Assembly (NCBI RefSeq): GCF_004115085.1
Contig: NZ_QXJP01000006.1
Span: 1 to 64,000, forward strand
Source of the DNA: Longirhabdus pacifica
GTDB taxonomy: Bacteria; Bacillota; Bacilli; Paenibacillales; DSM-105158
Direction: 5' to 3'
Length of the DNA stretch: 64,000 nucleotides
Shown here: positions 10,256-18,696 of the stretch, piece by piece
Position numbering within the stretch: the stretch's first letter is position 1
How the letters are laid out: every line of letters starts with the position of its first letter
The notes under the pieces: generated by a model
Databases searched by the model: none
What the model saw: the letters and a program-made list of their open reading frames with translations, nothing else
What the model was told of the DNA's origin: nothing
Made by a program: the position numbers and the translations under genes

Positions 10256-11740
10256 ATGGCAACAACAACCGGTTTTTTAGAATATACAAGAGAGCTTCCT
10301 ACCGATCGTGATCCGTTAGAGAGAATAAAGGACTGGGATGAATTTCAACAACAGTTTTCGGAAGAACAGCTCAAACAACAAGGTGCACGCTGTATGGACT
10401 GTGGTGTCCCATACTGTCATACGGGAAGTACGCTTAATCAAACCACAGCTGGGTGTCCGATTCATAATTTAATTCCAGAGTGGAATCATCTTGTTTATTT
10501 AGGCAAATGGCGTGAAGCATTAGATCGACTGCACAAAACAAATAACTTCCCTGAATTTACTGGAAGGGTTTGTCCTGCTCCTTGTGAAGGATCATGTACT
10601 GTAGGTTTAAACGGCGATCCAGTTACGATTAAAAACATCGAGCAAGCGATTGTAGATAGAGGATTCGAAGAAGGTTGGATTGTAGCACAACCTCCAAAGC
10701 AACGTACAGGCAAACGTATCGCTATCGTTGGTTCAGGTCCTGCTGGATTATCATGTGCGCAACAGCTAAATACGGCTGGGCACCTCGTTACCGTATACGA
10801 GAAAGCCGATCGTATCGGTGGGTTACTGACGTACGGTATTCCAGCAATGAAACTAGATAAATCTGTAGTGGAACGTAGAGTTCAAATTTTACAAGAAGAA
10901 GGCATTACTTTTGTTACGAGTACGGAAGTGGGAGTGGACATTACCGAGGAACAATTGAAAGAAGATTATGATGCAATTGTACTTTGTGGTGGTGCACAAA
11001 AGGGACGGAAGTTAAATGTGGAAGGTGAAGATGCAAACGGAGTGCATCTCGCGATGGAATATTTAACATTAAGTCAAAAAAGCTATTTAGATTCTAACTT
11101 TGCGGATGGTAACTTTATTTCAGCTGAAAATAAAGATGTCATTGTCATTGGTGGTGGCGATACAGGGACGGATTGTATTGCTACTGCACTTCGTCAAAAA
11201 TGTAAAAGTGTGACACAGTTTGTTATTTATCCTGAAACGGCTGTGGAAAGACTAGCAAGCAACCCTTGGCCGGAGTATCCGAATGTGTATCGACTAGACT
11301 ACGGACAAAAAGAAGCGAAGGCATTATACGGTCAAGATCCAAGAGCGTACAAAATTTTAACCGAAAAAATTGTGAAAGATGATCAAGGGAATGTGAAAGA
11401 GCTTCACACCGTAGAAGTCATTCGTACGAAGCATAAAGATGGAACTCGCCATAACGAAATTATTCCTGGTACGCAAAAAGTATGGCCAGCACAATTAGTG
11501 TTTGTTGCCATGGGCTTTAGTGGACCAGAAGGAGATTTGATAGATAACCTTGGCGTAGAGCGAGATCGTTGGTCGTGTGCAAAAGCTGAATATGGCAAAT
11601 ACAAAACGAATGTAGAGGGTGTATTTGCAGCAGGCGATGTTAGACGCGGTCAAAGTCTTGTCGTTTGGGCTATCAATGAAGGAAGAGAAGCTGCACGTGA
11701 AGTAGATAAATATTTGATGGGAACTTCCGAGCTACCATAA
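10256..11740 (+). CDS. gltD: glutamate synthase small subunit
   Basis: 494 residues; the NADPH-oxidising partner of GltB that feeds electrons through FAD and iron-sulfur clusters. The N-terminal cysteine region (CMDCGVPYC, GCPIHN, CPAPCEGSC; residues about 47-115) fits the two 4Fe-4S cluster ligands. An FAD-binding GSGPAG sits at 159-164 and a second dinucleotide motif GGGDTG at 299-304. The C-terminal GVFAAGDVRRGQSLVVWAI is typical. The start has GAGGAGG upstream and lies 17 bp after gltB. Confidence 0.97.
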   Translation: MATTTGFLEYTRELPTDRDPLERIKDWDEFQQQFSEEQLKQQGARCMDCGVPYCHTGSTLNQTTAGCPIHNLIPEWNHLVYLGKWREALDRLHKTNNFPEFTGRVCPAPCEGSCTVGLNGDPVTIKNIEQAIVDRGFEEGWIVAQPPKQRTGKRIAIVGSGPAGLSCAQQLNTAGHLVTVYEKADRIGGLLTYGIPAMKLDKSVVERRVQILQEEGITFVTSTEVGVDITEEQLKEDYDAIVLCGGAQKGRKLNVEGEDANGVHLAMEYLTLSQKSYLDSNFADGNFISAENKDVIVIGGGDTGTDCIATALRQKCKSVTQFVIYPETAVERLASNPWPEYPNVYRLDYGQKEAKALYGQDPRAYKILTEKIVKDDQGNVKELHTVEVIRTKHKDGTRHNEIIPGTQKVWPAQLVFVAMGFSGPEGDLIDNLGVERDRWSCAKAEYGKYKTNVEGVFAAGDVRRGQSLVVWAINEGREAAREVDKYLMGTSELP

Positions 11741-11811
11741 CATACAATCTCAACAATAGAACTAGAACGATAAAACTTGAACAATACAATTTCACAGAGA
11801 ACAACGAATAG

Positions 11812-11873
11812 AGCTGTCGATCATAAAATGTCCTTTACACAAGGTTTCACTTTTAGATCGACAGCTTTTTTTA
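11812..11873 (+). terminator. gltBD terminator
   Basis: Stem AGCTGTCGATC (11812-11822) / GATCGACAGCT (11856-11866) with a long loop, then a run of seven or more T. Confidence 0.8.
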
Positions 11874-11895
11874 CTTGCAATATGCATATATAGTC

Positions 11896-12732
11896 TTAGC
11901 CTACAAATCGTAGTTGACCTACTGTGCCAATCACCATTTGATCATCTAGCATAGGGGGAACAAATGCTGCCGCAGCTCTGCGATATTGAGAATAGCGTGA
12001 TAAGTACTTGTATCCAGGACGTGTAGCTTGATCTAGTAGATAGGCGGAACGTTCTGCAAACGGTATACGATGTTGATTTAAGTAAAAAATCATCTCGTCC
12101 CCCGTTCTTACCCCAATCCCGTGTCCATAATATAACCCATTTCCTAGATCCACTGCATTTTCACCTTGCCACTGCGGTTGGTATGGATCAACATCTGGAT
12201 TTTTAAAATACCGAACATCACCAGGGAAATAATCTGGAAAACTTCTTGTCAATAACCTTAAATCTCGATCATGCTGCCAATCGCGAATGTAGAGATTAGC
12301 AAATAGTCGATTAAATTGTAGCTCTCCTATCATATTCAGCGTAGCTTTGTACAATAAAATAATAATAGCTGTAGCACATTCAAATGCATATAAGTGTCCA
12401 TTTGTGTATATATCATGTACAGCGATACTAGAAGGCACACCACGCTTTAACTGAAACCCTCCATTATTTGTTCTGTACCAGTACTGGCTATTACATCTAG
12501 ATTGTGAAAATACAGCGAAGGAGACGCCACTCTCATTTAATGCATAGGAAGCTTTAATGGTTTCATGACGAAAGCGAAGTTCAAAATATAGTTGTTGTCT
12601 AGAAGAAAAATAATAAACATTAGGACTCATAATCATCTTCCGTAAAATTTGTTGCTCTATAGGATCAAGGTTGTACTGTGAGGAGAAAGTATCATATGAC
12701 AGCATATTGAAACCGCCGTTAAGCTGAATCAA
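11896..12732 (-). CDS. tgl: protein-glutamine gamma-glutamyltransferase (spore coat transglutaminase)
   Basis: Cross-links spore coat proteins by epsilon-(gamma-glutamyl)lysine bonds. The Tgl signature is clear: YAFECATA with the catalytic cysteine (residue 119 here), IAVHDIYTNG before it, and FPGDVRYFKNPDVDP, WQGENAVDLG and YYGHGIG after it, as in B. subtilis Tgl (about 245 residues). This protein is about 278 residues, with a C-terminal extension rich in R, Y and A. Start choice: an ATG at 12741 abuts the GAGG, whereas the in-frame TTG at 12732 has a 9-base spacer, so I prefer TTG. Minus strand, single gene facing gltD. Expected in the mother cell. Confidence 0.93.
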   Translation of the reverse strand: MIQLNGGFNMLSYDTFSSQYNLDPIEQQILRKMIMSPNVYYFSSRQQLYFELRFRHETIKASYALNESGVSFAVFSQSRCNSQYWYRTNNGGFQLKRGVPSSIAVHDIYTNGHLYAFECATAIIILLYKATLNMIGELQFNRLFANLYIRDWQHDRDLRLLTRSFPDYFPGDVRYFKNPDVDPYQPQWQGENAVDLGNGLYYGHGIGVRTGDEMIFYLNQHRIPFAERSAYLLDQATRPGYKYLSRYSQYRRAAAAFVPPMLDDQMVIGTVGQLRFVG

Positions 12733-12800
12733 GCCAATCATCCTCTCTTTATCGTTGTGGTGGCAAAGTGAGAATACGAAGCAAATACTTTAATCATAGG

Positions 12801-12986
12801 TTAAACTTTGGGTTGATGGATACGCTTGTTACTTGAATGGGAGTCAGCATGAATTTCAATTGTAGACTGTAAAAACTTGCGAATTTCATTTGGTGTGAGT
12901 CCATGTTGCTTTGCCTCATGTATGAGAGCTATCCATTCAGGATCAAGATCAAATGGGGGTTCTTTTGTCTTATTATTATTTCTCAT
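12801..12986 (-). CDS. sinI: SinI-family antirepressor
   Basis: 61 residues with a SinI domain (FDLDPEWIALIHEAKQHGL, residues 12-30, then TPNEIRKFL), closely following the SinI pattern LDQEWVELM.EAKEA.ISPEEIRKYL. SinI binds SinR through this helical hairpin and blocks DNA binding. Strong GGAGGA site. The promoter is TTGATT-16-TATACA, and a SinR-type box overlaps the -10. Unlike B. subtilis, where sinI and sinR are adjacent and codirectional, sinI here points away and an extra gene lies between. Confidence 0.88.
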   Translation of the reverse strand: MRNNNKTKEPPFDLDPEWIALIHEAKQHGLTPNEIRKFLQSTIEIHADSHSSNKRIHQPKV

Positions 12987-13007
12987 GGCTTCCTCCTAAC
13001 CAAAAAA

Positions 13008-13022
13008 TTCTGTATAAAGAAC
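13008..13022. promoter_or_regulatory. SinR-type operator over the sinI promoter
   Basis: TTCTGTATAAAGAAC; read on the minus strand it begins GTTCTTT, matching the SinR consensus GTTCTYT with an inverted half-site. It overlaps the minus-strand -10 TATACA (13011-13016) and ends 21 bp from the sinI start. Confidence 0.6.
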
Positions 13023-13038
13023 AATATAATTTAATCAA
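13011..13038 (-). promoter_or_regulatory. sigma-A-type promoter of sinI
   Basis: On the minus strand: -35 TTGATT (13038-13033), 16-bp spacer, -10 TATACA (13016-13011), with the sinI ATG at 12986. Confidence 0.6.
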
Positions 13039-13352
13039 GTCCAAAAAAAGATTAGTTTTATTGTACTATATACGTAATAGAAAACACTGTCACTTTTTGT
13101 AGGGTAACAAGAAAACATTATGTAGAAAACAGAGTTTTTTGTTAAAATCTTATAAAATAAAAAGAATTCATTTTAAATTAACTAATTTTAACTATAAATT
13201 AATAAAAAATAATAAAATATAGAAAAAACATTAACTTTACAAAATACGACACCAATAGATGTTATCTGTTGTAATACTGTAATTTACATTTTATATATAG
13301 TAAAAATATAGTAAAAAAGTTTTTAAATAACTTTAAAATTATGAATGATTGC

Positions 13353-13385
13353 TTTATACTCAATTATATATTCTGTATAACGAAC
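13353..13385 (+). promoter_or_regulatory. promoter and SinR-type operator of the SipW-like gene
   Basis: TTCTGTATAACGAAC (13371-13385) differs from the sinI box by one base (14 of 15). It contains a probable -10 TATAAC (13376-13381), with TTTATA 17 bp upstream, and ends 24 bp before the ATG at 13410. Confidence 0.55.
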
Positions 13386-13409
13386 GCCAGTTTTGAAGGA
13401 GATGATCCT

Positions 13410-13982
13410 ATGAATGGCTACATGCATCGAGGGTTGCATAACATCATCATTTTATCATGCGGATTGTTATTAGCTATAAGTTTATTACTTATTAACTATG
13501 AGAAAATTGTCATTTTTGACCTTTCTTTATATTCTGTTGAGGGTAAATACGACATTTATGAAAAAGGTAGCTTGATTATTATGAAACAAATCAATGAAGT
13601 GACGATAGAAAATAACAATAATACAATTGCTACAAAAAATGAATCGAACCAGATTAAATTTATTCAAGATATGGACTTCCTAGACGAGAGTAATAGTACA
13701 GAAAACCTCACGATGATACACAAACAACCAAGTCATTCAGACGCTGTACATGATGATAAAGACGTGAGCAAAGGTTCAACGATGATGCACCATGACATCA
13801 ATACAGAATGGATGGCCATTGTCGTTTATTCCATTCCATATATAGGATCGTTATTGAACTTTATGCAAACCATAATGGGAATGATCATTTTTTTTATTAT
13901 TCCATTCCTTATTTTCAGTAGTTTTATGCTGCATCGATTAATTTCGATGTTGACGTTGAAAAATAGAATAAACATAAAATAA
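13410..13982 (+). CDS. SipW-like signal-peptidase-fold membrane protein lacking the catalytic serine motif
   Basis: 190 residues from ATG 13410 (site GAAGGAGATG, 6-7 base spacer; the frame is open from 13341 without a ribosome site). TM1 lies at about 11-30 and a second hydrophobic stretch at about 155-173. The arrangement follows ER/archaeal-type signal peptidases such as SipW: TM1, then a strand ending KGSLIIMK (52-59; compare GSIIAVK), an extracellular region, then YSIPYIGSLLNF (140-151; compare FTIPYAGYVIHF) and a C-terminal TM. The usual SGSMEP box is replaced by VEGKYDIY (43-50) and no TH(R) motif is evident. Probably enzymatically inactive; the fold assignment is inference from motif order. 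Placed between sinI and sinR. Confidence 0.6.
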   Translation: MNGYMHRGLHNIIILSCGLLLAISLLLINYEKIVIFDLSLYSVEGKYDIYEKGSLIIMKQINEVTIENNNNTIATKNESNQIKFIQDMDFLDESNSTENLTMIHKQPSHSDAVHDDKDVSKGSTMMHHDINTEWMAIVVYSIPYIGSLLNFMQTIMGMIIFFIIPFLIFSSFMLHRLISMLTLKNRINIK

Positions 13983-14067
13983 AAGCAGTATAATGTAATA
14001 CATTGTTACATTTAAGTTGTATTTATTCGTCATGATCTGCTGTATTATTCGAAAATTCGTTATCTAT

Positions 14068-14077
14068 TTGCTATAAT
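14068..14077 (+). promoter_or_regulatory. extended -10 promoter of sinR
   Basis: TTTGCTATAAT contains TGnTATAAT (TATAAT at 14072-14077), 42 bp before the sinR start; the -35 is weak. Confidence 0.55.
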
Positions 14078-14118
14078 GGCAGTACATACATAATAAAATT
14101 GATTGAGGGAGATAACTC

Positions 14119-14451
14119 ATGATAGGTAACAGGGTGCAAAGAATTAGGAAACAGCAACGATTATCGCTGACAGAATTAGCGGAGAGAGCGAATGTGGCAA
14201 AATCATATTTGAGCTCTATTGAAAGAGGCATTCAGCAAAATCCTTCCATTCAATTTTTAGAAAAAGTGTCTAAAGTGCTTCATTGCTCCGTCGAAGAATT
14301 GCTTTATGATAAAAATGAATGGAAAGAAGATACCGAATTAGACCAAGAGTGGACTGATATTGTAAAAGAAGCGATGAATTCGGGTATTAGTAAAGAGCAA
14401 TTCAAAGAGTTTTTAGAATTTAATAAATGGAGAAATTCTAATTTTAAATAA
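14119..14451 (+). CDS. sinR: SinR-family transcriptional repressor
   Basis: 110 residues. An XRE helix-turn-helix covers residues 1-65 (MIGNRVQRIRKQQRLSLTEL, VAKSYLSSIERGIQQNPSIQF), nearly the same as B. subtilis SinR. A C-terminal SinI-like dimerisation hairpin (about 74-102; LDQEWTDIVKEAMNSGIS, QFKEFLEF) follows. SinR represses matrix and biofilm genes as a tetramer and is antagonised by SinI. GAGGGAG precedes the ATG. It likely binds the two TTCTGTATA(A/C)(A/C)GAAC sites upstream. Confidence 0.93.
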   Translation: MIGNRVQRIRKQQRLSLTELAERANVAKSYLSSIERGIQQNPSIQFLEKVSKVLHCSVEELLYDKNEWKEDTELDQEWTDIVKEAMNSGISKEQFKEFLEFNKWRNSNFK

Positions 14452-14520
14452 TATGATTTCCCTTCCTTATTCATGCATTTCCCTTTATGATGAAAACGAA
14501 GAATGGCATCATCGTTTGCA

Positions 14521-14571
14521 CATACAGCTTCATGCTTAATAATGAAGATAAAGGCCTTCAGAAGCTGTATG
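14521..14571. repeat. inverted repeat between sinR and the thioesterase gene
   Basis: CATACAGCTTC (14521-14531) and GAAGCTGTATG (14561-14571) are perfect 11-bp arms with a 29-bp loop. There is no T tract on either side; role unknown. Confidence 0.6.
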
Positions 14572-14670
14572 CGTCAGAGTGAACAAATGAACTCTATGGT
14601 TTTCAAGTATTTATCGACAGCAATAAACGTAAATTCGTTTAAGCGACATTTAACTTATACACACCTGTTA

Positions 14671-15075
14671 CTATTTTGCAGCTTGAATAATCTCTTCAGG
14701 AATTTCAATTGACTTTCTTTTTACCGCATCAATAAAGACTATTGTAATTTCCGCATCCGTAGCTAAATCGCCGTGCTGATTGTATATTTCTTGTATCATG
14801 GTGCCGCTTTTTCCTCCTACACGAGTCGGTTTTACGGGCTTCGTTACGACTTTCACTTTATCCCCAAATCTTATCTCTTTTCGATAATTAATATTGACGT
14901 TTACAAGTACGATCATGATTTGTTTTTCTCTTAGCTTCTCTACGGTTAAACCTGCTTTTTGTATCCAATCAAACCTTGCCCACTCCATATACTCCAAATA
15001 TTTCGCGTTGTTTACATGTCCAAGTGTGTCTATTTCAGTTGAACGTACATCAATTTCAAATGTATGATGCTCCAT
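14671..15075 (-). CDS. hotdog-fold acyl-CoA thioesterase
   Basis: 134 residues of the 4-hydroxybenzoyl-CoA thioesterase/YbgC-FadM type. The N-terminal motif DTLGHVNNAKYLEYMEWARF (residues about 16-35) carries the conserved Asp, the His-Val-Asn-Asn element and the long central helix. A strand FGDKVKVVTKPVKPTRVGGKS follows. Such enzymes hydrolyse acyl-CoA thioesters in the cytoplasm; the substrate cannot be told here. Single gene on minus, convergent with sinR; its ribosome site is AAGGAGG. Confidence 0.85.
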   Translation of the reverse strand: MEHHTFEIDVRSTEIDTLGHVNNAKYLEYMEWARFDWIQKAGLTVEKLREKQIMIVLVNVNINYRKEIRFGDKVKVVTKPVKPTRVGGKSGTMIQEIYNQHGDLATDAEITIVFIDAVKRKSIEIPEEIIQAAK

Positions 15076-15362
15076 CTGTTTATTTTTCCTCCTTGTTTTA
15101 TATGATTTATATAGTATTCTTCATTATTATATCTTAATTTTCAGTTTATTCGAAGCGTTAAATTTGTATTAGTGAGACCAAGTTGAGAATGAAGTACTTC
15201 TATGATTTTGTACGTATGGTTCGTTAAAGCTAATAGTATAGATAAAAGTGAAATAATAGAATAGAAATATTCCATGTGGTAAAATATGATAGCTAATATA
15301 AGTTTGAGAAATATTTGACTAAAAGTTTACGGATTTCTATTTTGTTGAAAGGAGTACAGTAC

Positions 15363-16262
15363 ATGAGTTATTTAAATCTAGAGCAAGTGAGCAAACAATA
15401 TGGAACCAAAACAGCTGTTCAACAGATTAATTTCCAAGTGGAACGAGGTGAAATATTCGGACTACTAGGAGGAAACGGAGCAGGCAAGACAACAACGATG
15501 CGGATGATACTTGGCCTTATTTCTCATGATGCAGGCGATATTACATACAACGGCAAAGTATATGATGATACATTGTTAAAAAAAATGGGATACTTGCCAG
15601 AAGAGCGAGGACTATATCCGAAAGTAAAGGTTAGTGAGCAGTTAACGTATTTAGCTCAGTTGAAAGGGATGTCACGAAAGCAGGCCGATAAAGATTTAAA
15701 GGCATGGCTTGAGCGTTTTGGCGTACCAGAAAATTATGACCGTAAAATGGAAGAGTTATCAAAAGGAAATCAGCAAAAAATTCAATTTATTGCTGCTGTA
15801 TTGCATCGTCCAGCATTACTTATTTTAGATGAAGCTTTCAGTGGATTAGATCCTGTTAACGTTGAACTATTAAAGAAGACAGTGCAAGAACTAAGAGATG
15901 AAGGCACATGCATTGTATTTTCTACCCACCGCATGGAGCATGTAGAGGAACTCTGTAAGCAGATGTTGATCTTACATCAATCGAATACGTTACTACAAGG
16001 AAATATAAAAGAGATAAAGGCACAGTTCCCGAAAGAACAAGTTCGCTTAGTGACTGCTGCGCCACTCAAAAAGTTAGAACAAATTGACGGGGTGCAAAAA
16101 GTAGAGCAGTTGCAAAATGGATATAAAATTAAAATGGATAGAGAAGAAACGGCGAAAAAAATATTGCATTATGCATTAGATAAAACAGATATTCATCATT
16201 TTGAAATCATGCAACCAACACTACATGATATATTTGTCAACACGGTTGGAGGTGAACAATGA
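15363..16262 (+). CDS. ABC exporter ATP-binding protein (YhaQ/NatA type)
   Basis: 299 residues from ATG 15363 (GAAAGGAGT before it; the frame is open from 15315). Walker A GGNGAGKT at 36-43, signature LSKGNQQ at 132-138, Walker B LLILDE at 152-157. A C-terminal domain of about 80 residues is typical of the DUF4162 extension in NatA-like ATPases. It energises the ABC-2 permease whose ATG overlaps its stop. B. subtilis YhaQP and NatAB are the nearest well-known pairs. Substrate not determined; NatAB exports sodium. Confidence 0.9.
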   Translation: MSYLNLEQVSKQYGTKTAVQQINFQVERGEIFGLLGGNGAGKTTTMRMILGLISHDAGDITYNGKVYDDTLLKKMGYLPEERGLYPKVKVSEQLTYLAQLKGMSRKQADKDLKAWLERFGVPENYDRKMEELSKGNQQKIQFIAAVLHRPALLILDEAFSGLDPVNVELLKKTVQELRDEGTCIVFSTHRMEHVEELCKQMLILHQSNTLLQGNIKEIKAQFPKEQVRLVTAAPLKKLEQIDGVQKVEQLQNGYKIKMDREETAKKILHYALDKTDIHHFEIMQPTLHDIFVNTVGGEQ

Positions 16263-17542
16263 TGAGTAATATATTAGCGACGATAAGATTTACGATCGCT
16301 CAAAAAGCAAAGTCCAAAACATTGATTACGATGACCGTTATTTTTTCCCTTATCCTTAGTGCTATGATTCATATTCCTTATGTATTGTCTCTATTGGATG
16401 AAGAAAATGAAGCGACGACATATAGTATTGGAATCATTTCAGAAGAAAATAGCGATGTAACGCCATCGTTGCAACAATATGGCCAACAAGCTGATGCTGT
16501 CGACATGGTATTGCTATCACCTGATAACGAAGATATGTCTTGGATGAGAAGTACCTTGGAAGAAAAAGAGTTAGATGCTATTTTACAAGTGAAACAGCAA
16601 TCTAGCTCTGAAAATGTATTTCCTACCTTCACCTATTACTATAATGACGAAAGTGAAGCTTTACAAGAGCAGATACGTTCTATGCTAGAAATCATTAAAG
16701 CTGAGGTTATTGGTATACAGCTAGGTTTGACAGAAGATCAGTTAATAGAAGTTCGTTCTCCTATCGTACTAGAACAAGTATCCTTGGAGGAAGCAGACCA
16801 AGTATCACGGGAGGATGAAAATGAAAATAAGGGACTACAAATCGTATTACTATATGTATTAGTCATTACTATTTTTATGAGTGTGACGTTCTCTGGTACC
16901 AGTATTGCATCAGAAATCACAGCGGAAAAAAGTTCACGTGTCATGGAAATTTTAATCACCAGCACTTCACCAGTGCAGCAAATGTTCGGAAAAATTATTG
17001 GTATTTTTATGATCTCCTTATTTCAATTACTCATTATCGCAGCGGTGGGCGGATTGAACGTTGTACTTCCACATAATGCAGAGGTCATAGAGGGTTTAAA
17101 CATCGCTTGGTCTGCTATTGATCCATTCTTGGTTATTTATGCTTTTGTTTACTACATCCTTGGATTCTTCTTATATGCCACACTATTTGGAGCACTTGGA
17201 TCGATGGTCAGTAGAGTGGAAGAAATTAACCAAGTGACGTTACCTGTTATGTTGCTTGTTATTGTAGGATTTTATATTAGCATTTGGGGACTAAATATAC
17301 CGGAGAGTTCGTTTGTTGTATTCTCATCTTATTTCCCATTCTTCACTCCATTTGTAATGTTTTTACGCATTATTATGAGTGATATCTCGTTTTGGGAAAT
17401 TCTCTTGTCATGGGTTATATTATTGGCTTCAGCAATTGGGATAGGTGTTTTAGCTGCTAAAGTGTACAAAACAGGGGTGTTAATGTATGGCAAGCGACCT
17501 TCCATGAACGAACTCAGAAAAGCAATGAAAACCAATAAATGA
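16259..17542 (+). CDS. ABC-2 family permease (YhaP/NatB type)
   Basis: 427 residues, overlapping the ATPase gene by four bases. TM1 lies at about 20-42. A large extracytoplasmic domain of about 150 acidic residues follows, then a cluster of five or six TM segments from about 195 to 410 containing the ABC-2 landmark GTSIASEITAEKSSRVMEIL. This topology (one TM, big loop, then a TM bundle) is that of the ABC2_membrane_3 / NatB family. It forms the exporter with the preceding ATPase. The next codon is also ATG, so the start may be 3 bp downstream. Confidence 0.9.
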   Translation: MMSNILATIRFTIAQKAKSKTLITMTVIFSLILSAMIHIPYVLSLLDEENEATTYSIGIISEENSDVTPSLQQYGQQADAVDMVLLSPDNEDMSWMRSTLEEKELDAILQVKQQSSSENVFPTFTYYYNDESEALQEQIRSMLEIIKAEVIGIQLGLTEDQLIEVRSPIVLEQVSLEEADQVSREDENENKGLQIVLLYVLVITIFMSVTFSGTSIASEITAEKSSRVMEILITSTSPVQQMFGKIIGIFMISLFQLLIIAAVGGLNVVLPHNAEVIEGLNIAWSAIDPFLVIYAFVYYILGFFLYATLFGALGSMVSRVEEINQVTLPVMLLVIVGFYISIWGLNIPESSFVVFSSYFPFFTPFVMFLRIIMSDISFWEILLSWVILLASAIGIGVLAAKVYKTGVLMYGKRPSMNELRKAMKTNK

Positions 17543-17592
17543 AAATGATAAATCTATATTGACCTTATAAATTAAAATAATACTATGAGAAA

Positions 17593-17633
17593 AGTCTTGA
17601 GTACACAGTGGTTGTATTCAAGACTATTTTTTT
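17593..17633 (+). terminator. terminator of the ABC exporter operon
   Basis: AGTCTTGA (17593-17600) / TCAAGACT (17618-17625), followed by ATTTTTTT. Confidence 0.8.
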
Positions 17634-17675
17634 AAAAAAATTGTAAATGTATTGCAGGGTTTTTGTATTTACTGT

Positions 17676-17681
17676 CGTCTA
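17676..17681 (+). promoter_or_regulatory. possible ECF-type -10 element (autoregulation)
   Basis: CGTCTA in front of the sigma gene matches the CGTC -10 core of ECF promoters. The -35 at 16-bp spacing (TGCAGGG) only loosely fits TGAAAC, so this is tentative. Confidence 0.3.
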
Positions 17682-17705
17682 TATAGTGGAGAGGAGGCGA
17701 AAGTT

Positions 17706-18266
17706 ATTCATGATGAAAAACTAATTGAATTAATCTTGGCAGGTCATAAACAAGCATTTGGCTATTTCACAGAAAAATATTATACGTATATCTATCATCT
17801 TGTCATTCCTATTCTCCGTCATGAAGCTGACGCCGAAGATGTGACTCAGGAAGTATTCATTACTATCTACCGTGCTTTACCGCAGTACAAAAAGCAAGGT
17901 TTAAAAACTTGGATTGCTAGAATTGCGGTGAATAAGGCGATAGATTTAAAACGAAAACGAGCCCGACAACATGAGCAGTTGACAGATGAATTTGATGAGA
18001 TGGAGGGCGTGCTATCAGAGCAAACAATAGAACAACAAGTACTTTTGAAAGAAGAGAAAAAACAACTATATGCAAACATAGACGCCATACCTGAACATTA
18101 CAGACAAGTCATCCATGCATATTACATAGAAGAGAAATCATATAAGCAAATTGCAAATGAGTATGGACTAGAAATAAAGAGCGTAGAGTCAAAGCTTTAC
18201 CGTGCCAAGAAGTGGATAAAGAACCATTGGAGGGATGACGATGAAGAAACATTACAGCGAAAGTGA
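17706..18266 (+). CDS. ECF-type RNA polymerase sigma factor with probable ATT start
   Basis: About 186 residues. Region 2 spans about 4-75 (DAEDVTQEVFI is the region 2.4 core) and region 4 about 120-180 (YRQVIHAYYIEEKSYKQIA). Family proteins begin close to the segment DEKLIELILAG, and a very strong AGGAGG (17692-17697) lies just before it. The only codon at proper distance and in frame is ATT at 17706; the ATG at 17710 is out of frame. The next upstream canonical start in frame is TTG 17652, which has no ribosome site. A CGTCTA (17676-17681) resembles an ECF -10. The anti-sigma gene overlaps its end. Confidence 0.88.
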   Translation: MHDEKLIELILAGHKQAFGYFTEKYYTYIYHLVIPILRHEADAEDVTQEVFITIYRALPQYKKQGLKTWIARIAVNKAIDLKRKRARQHEQLTDEFDEMEGVLSEQTIEQQVLLKEEKKQLYANIDAIPEHYRQVIHAYYIEEKSYKQIANEYGLEIKSVESKLYRAKKWIKNHWRDDDEETLQRK

Positions 18267-18696
18267 GTTCCAACATTACATACATCATCAATTAAGCATA
18301 GAACAACGAGAGCAAATAGAAGCTCATCTGTATGATTGTGATTCGTGTTTATCGTTATATACCGCATGCGTAGAAAAAAGTATGCAGAGCAGTATAGCGA
18401 TGGATCTACCTTCCATACAAAAAATAGAAAGCATAATAGAAGTAGAAATGAACAAACAAGAGGTGGACATAAAGAGAAGAAAGCGTTTCGCATTCGTTCA
18501 TTATGTTATCGCCGCAAGCATTACGATGGCATTGCTGTCATCAGGTGTGTTCGAATTTATGTTTCAGCAAACTTCACAAATACAACATACCATCACAACA
18601 TTAAATCAATCATCCCACATAGAAAGATGGACAAATGATTTTTCTAACTGGGTAGACATGAATAATAAGGAGGACACACAACGTGAACAAAAGTAA
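18241..18696 (+). CDS. zinc-finger anti-sigma factor
   Basis: 151 residues from ATG 18241, seven bases after GGAGGG; the ATG at 18235 is only one base from it. An N-terminal ZAS-like domain has the histidine/cysteine cluster HLYDCDSC (about residues 29-36). A TM segment at about 81-102 and a short extracytoplasmic tail follow. Such proteins hold the cognate ECF factor at the membrane until a signal releases it. Start overlaps the sigma gene by 26 bases; the next gene overlaps its end by 14, so the three are translationally coupled. Confidence 0.85.
   Translation: MKKHYSESEFQHYIHHQLSIEQREQIEAHLYDCDSCLSLYTACVEKSMQSSIAMDLPSIQKIESIIEVEMNKQEVDIKRRKRFAFVHYVIAASITMALLSSGVFEFMFQQTSQIQHTITTLNQSSHIERWTNDFSNWVDMNNKEDTQREQK

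Noticed and set aside
14521-14571. Inverted repeat considered as terminator for sinR or the thioesterase gene
   Set aside because: No T tract on either strand and a 29-base loop; kept only as a repeat.
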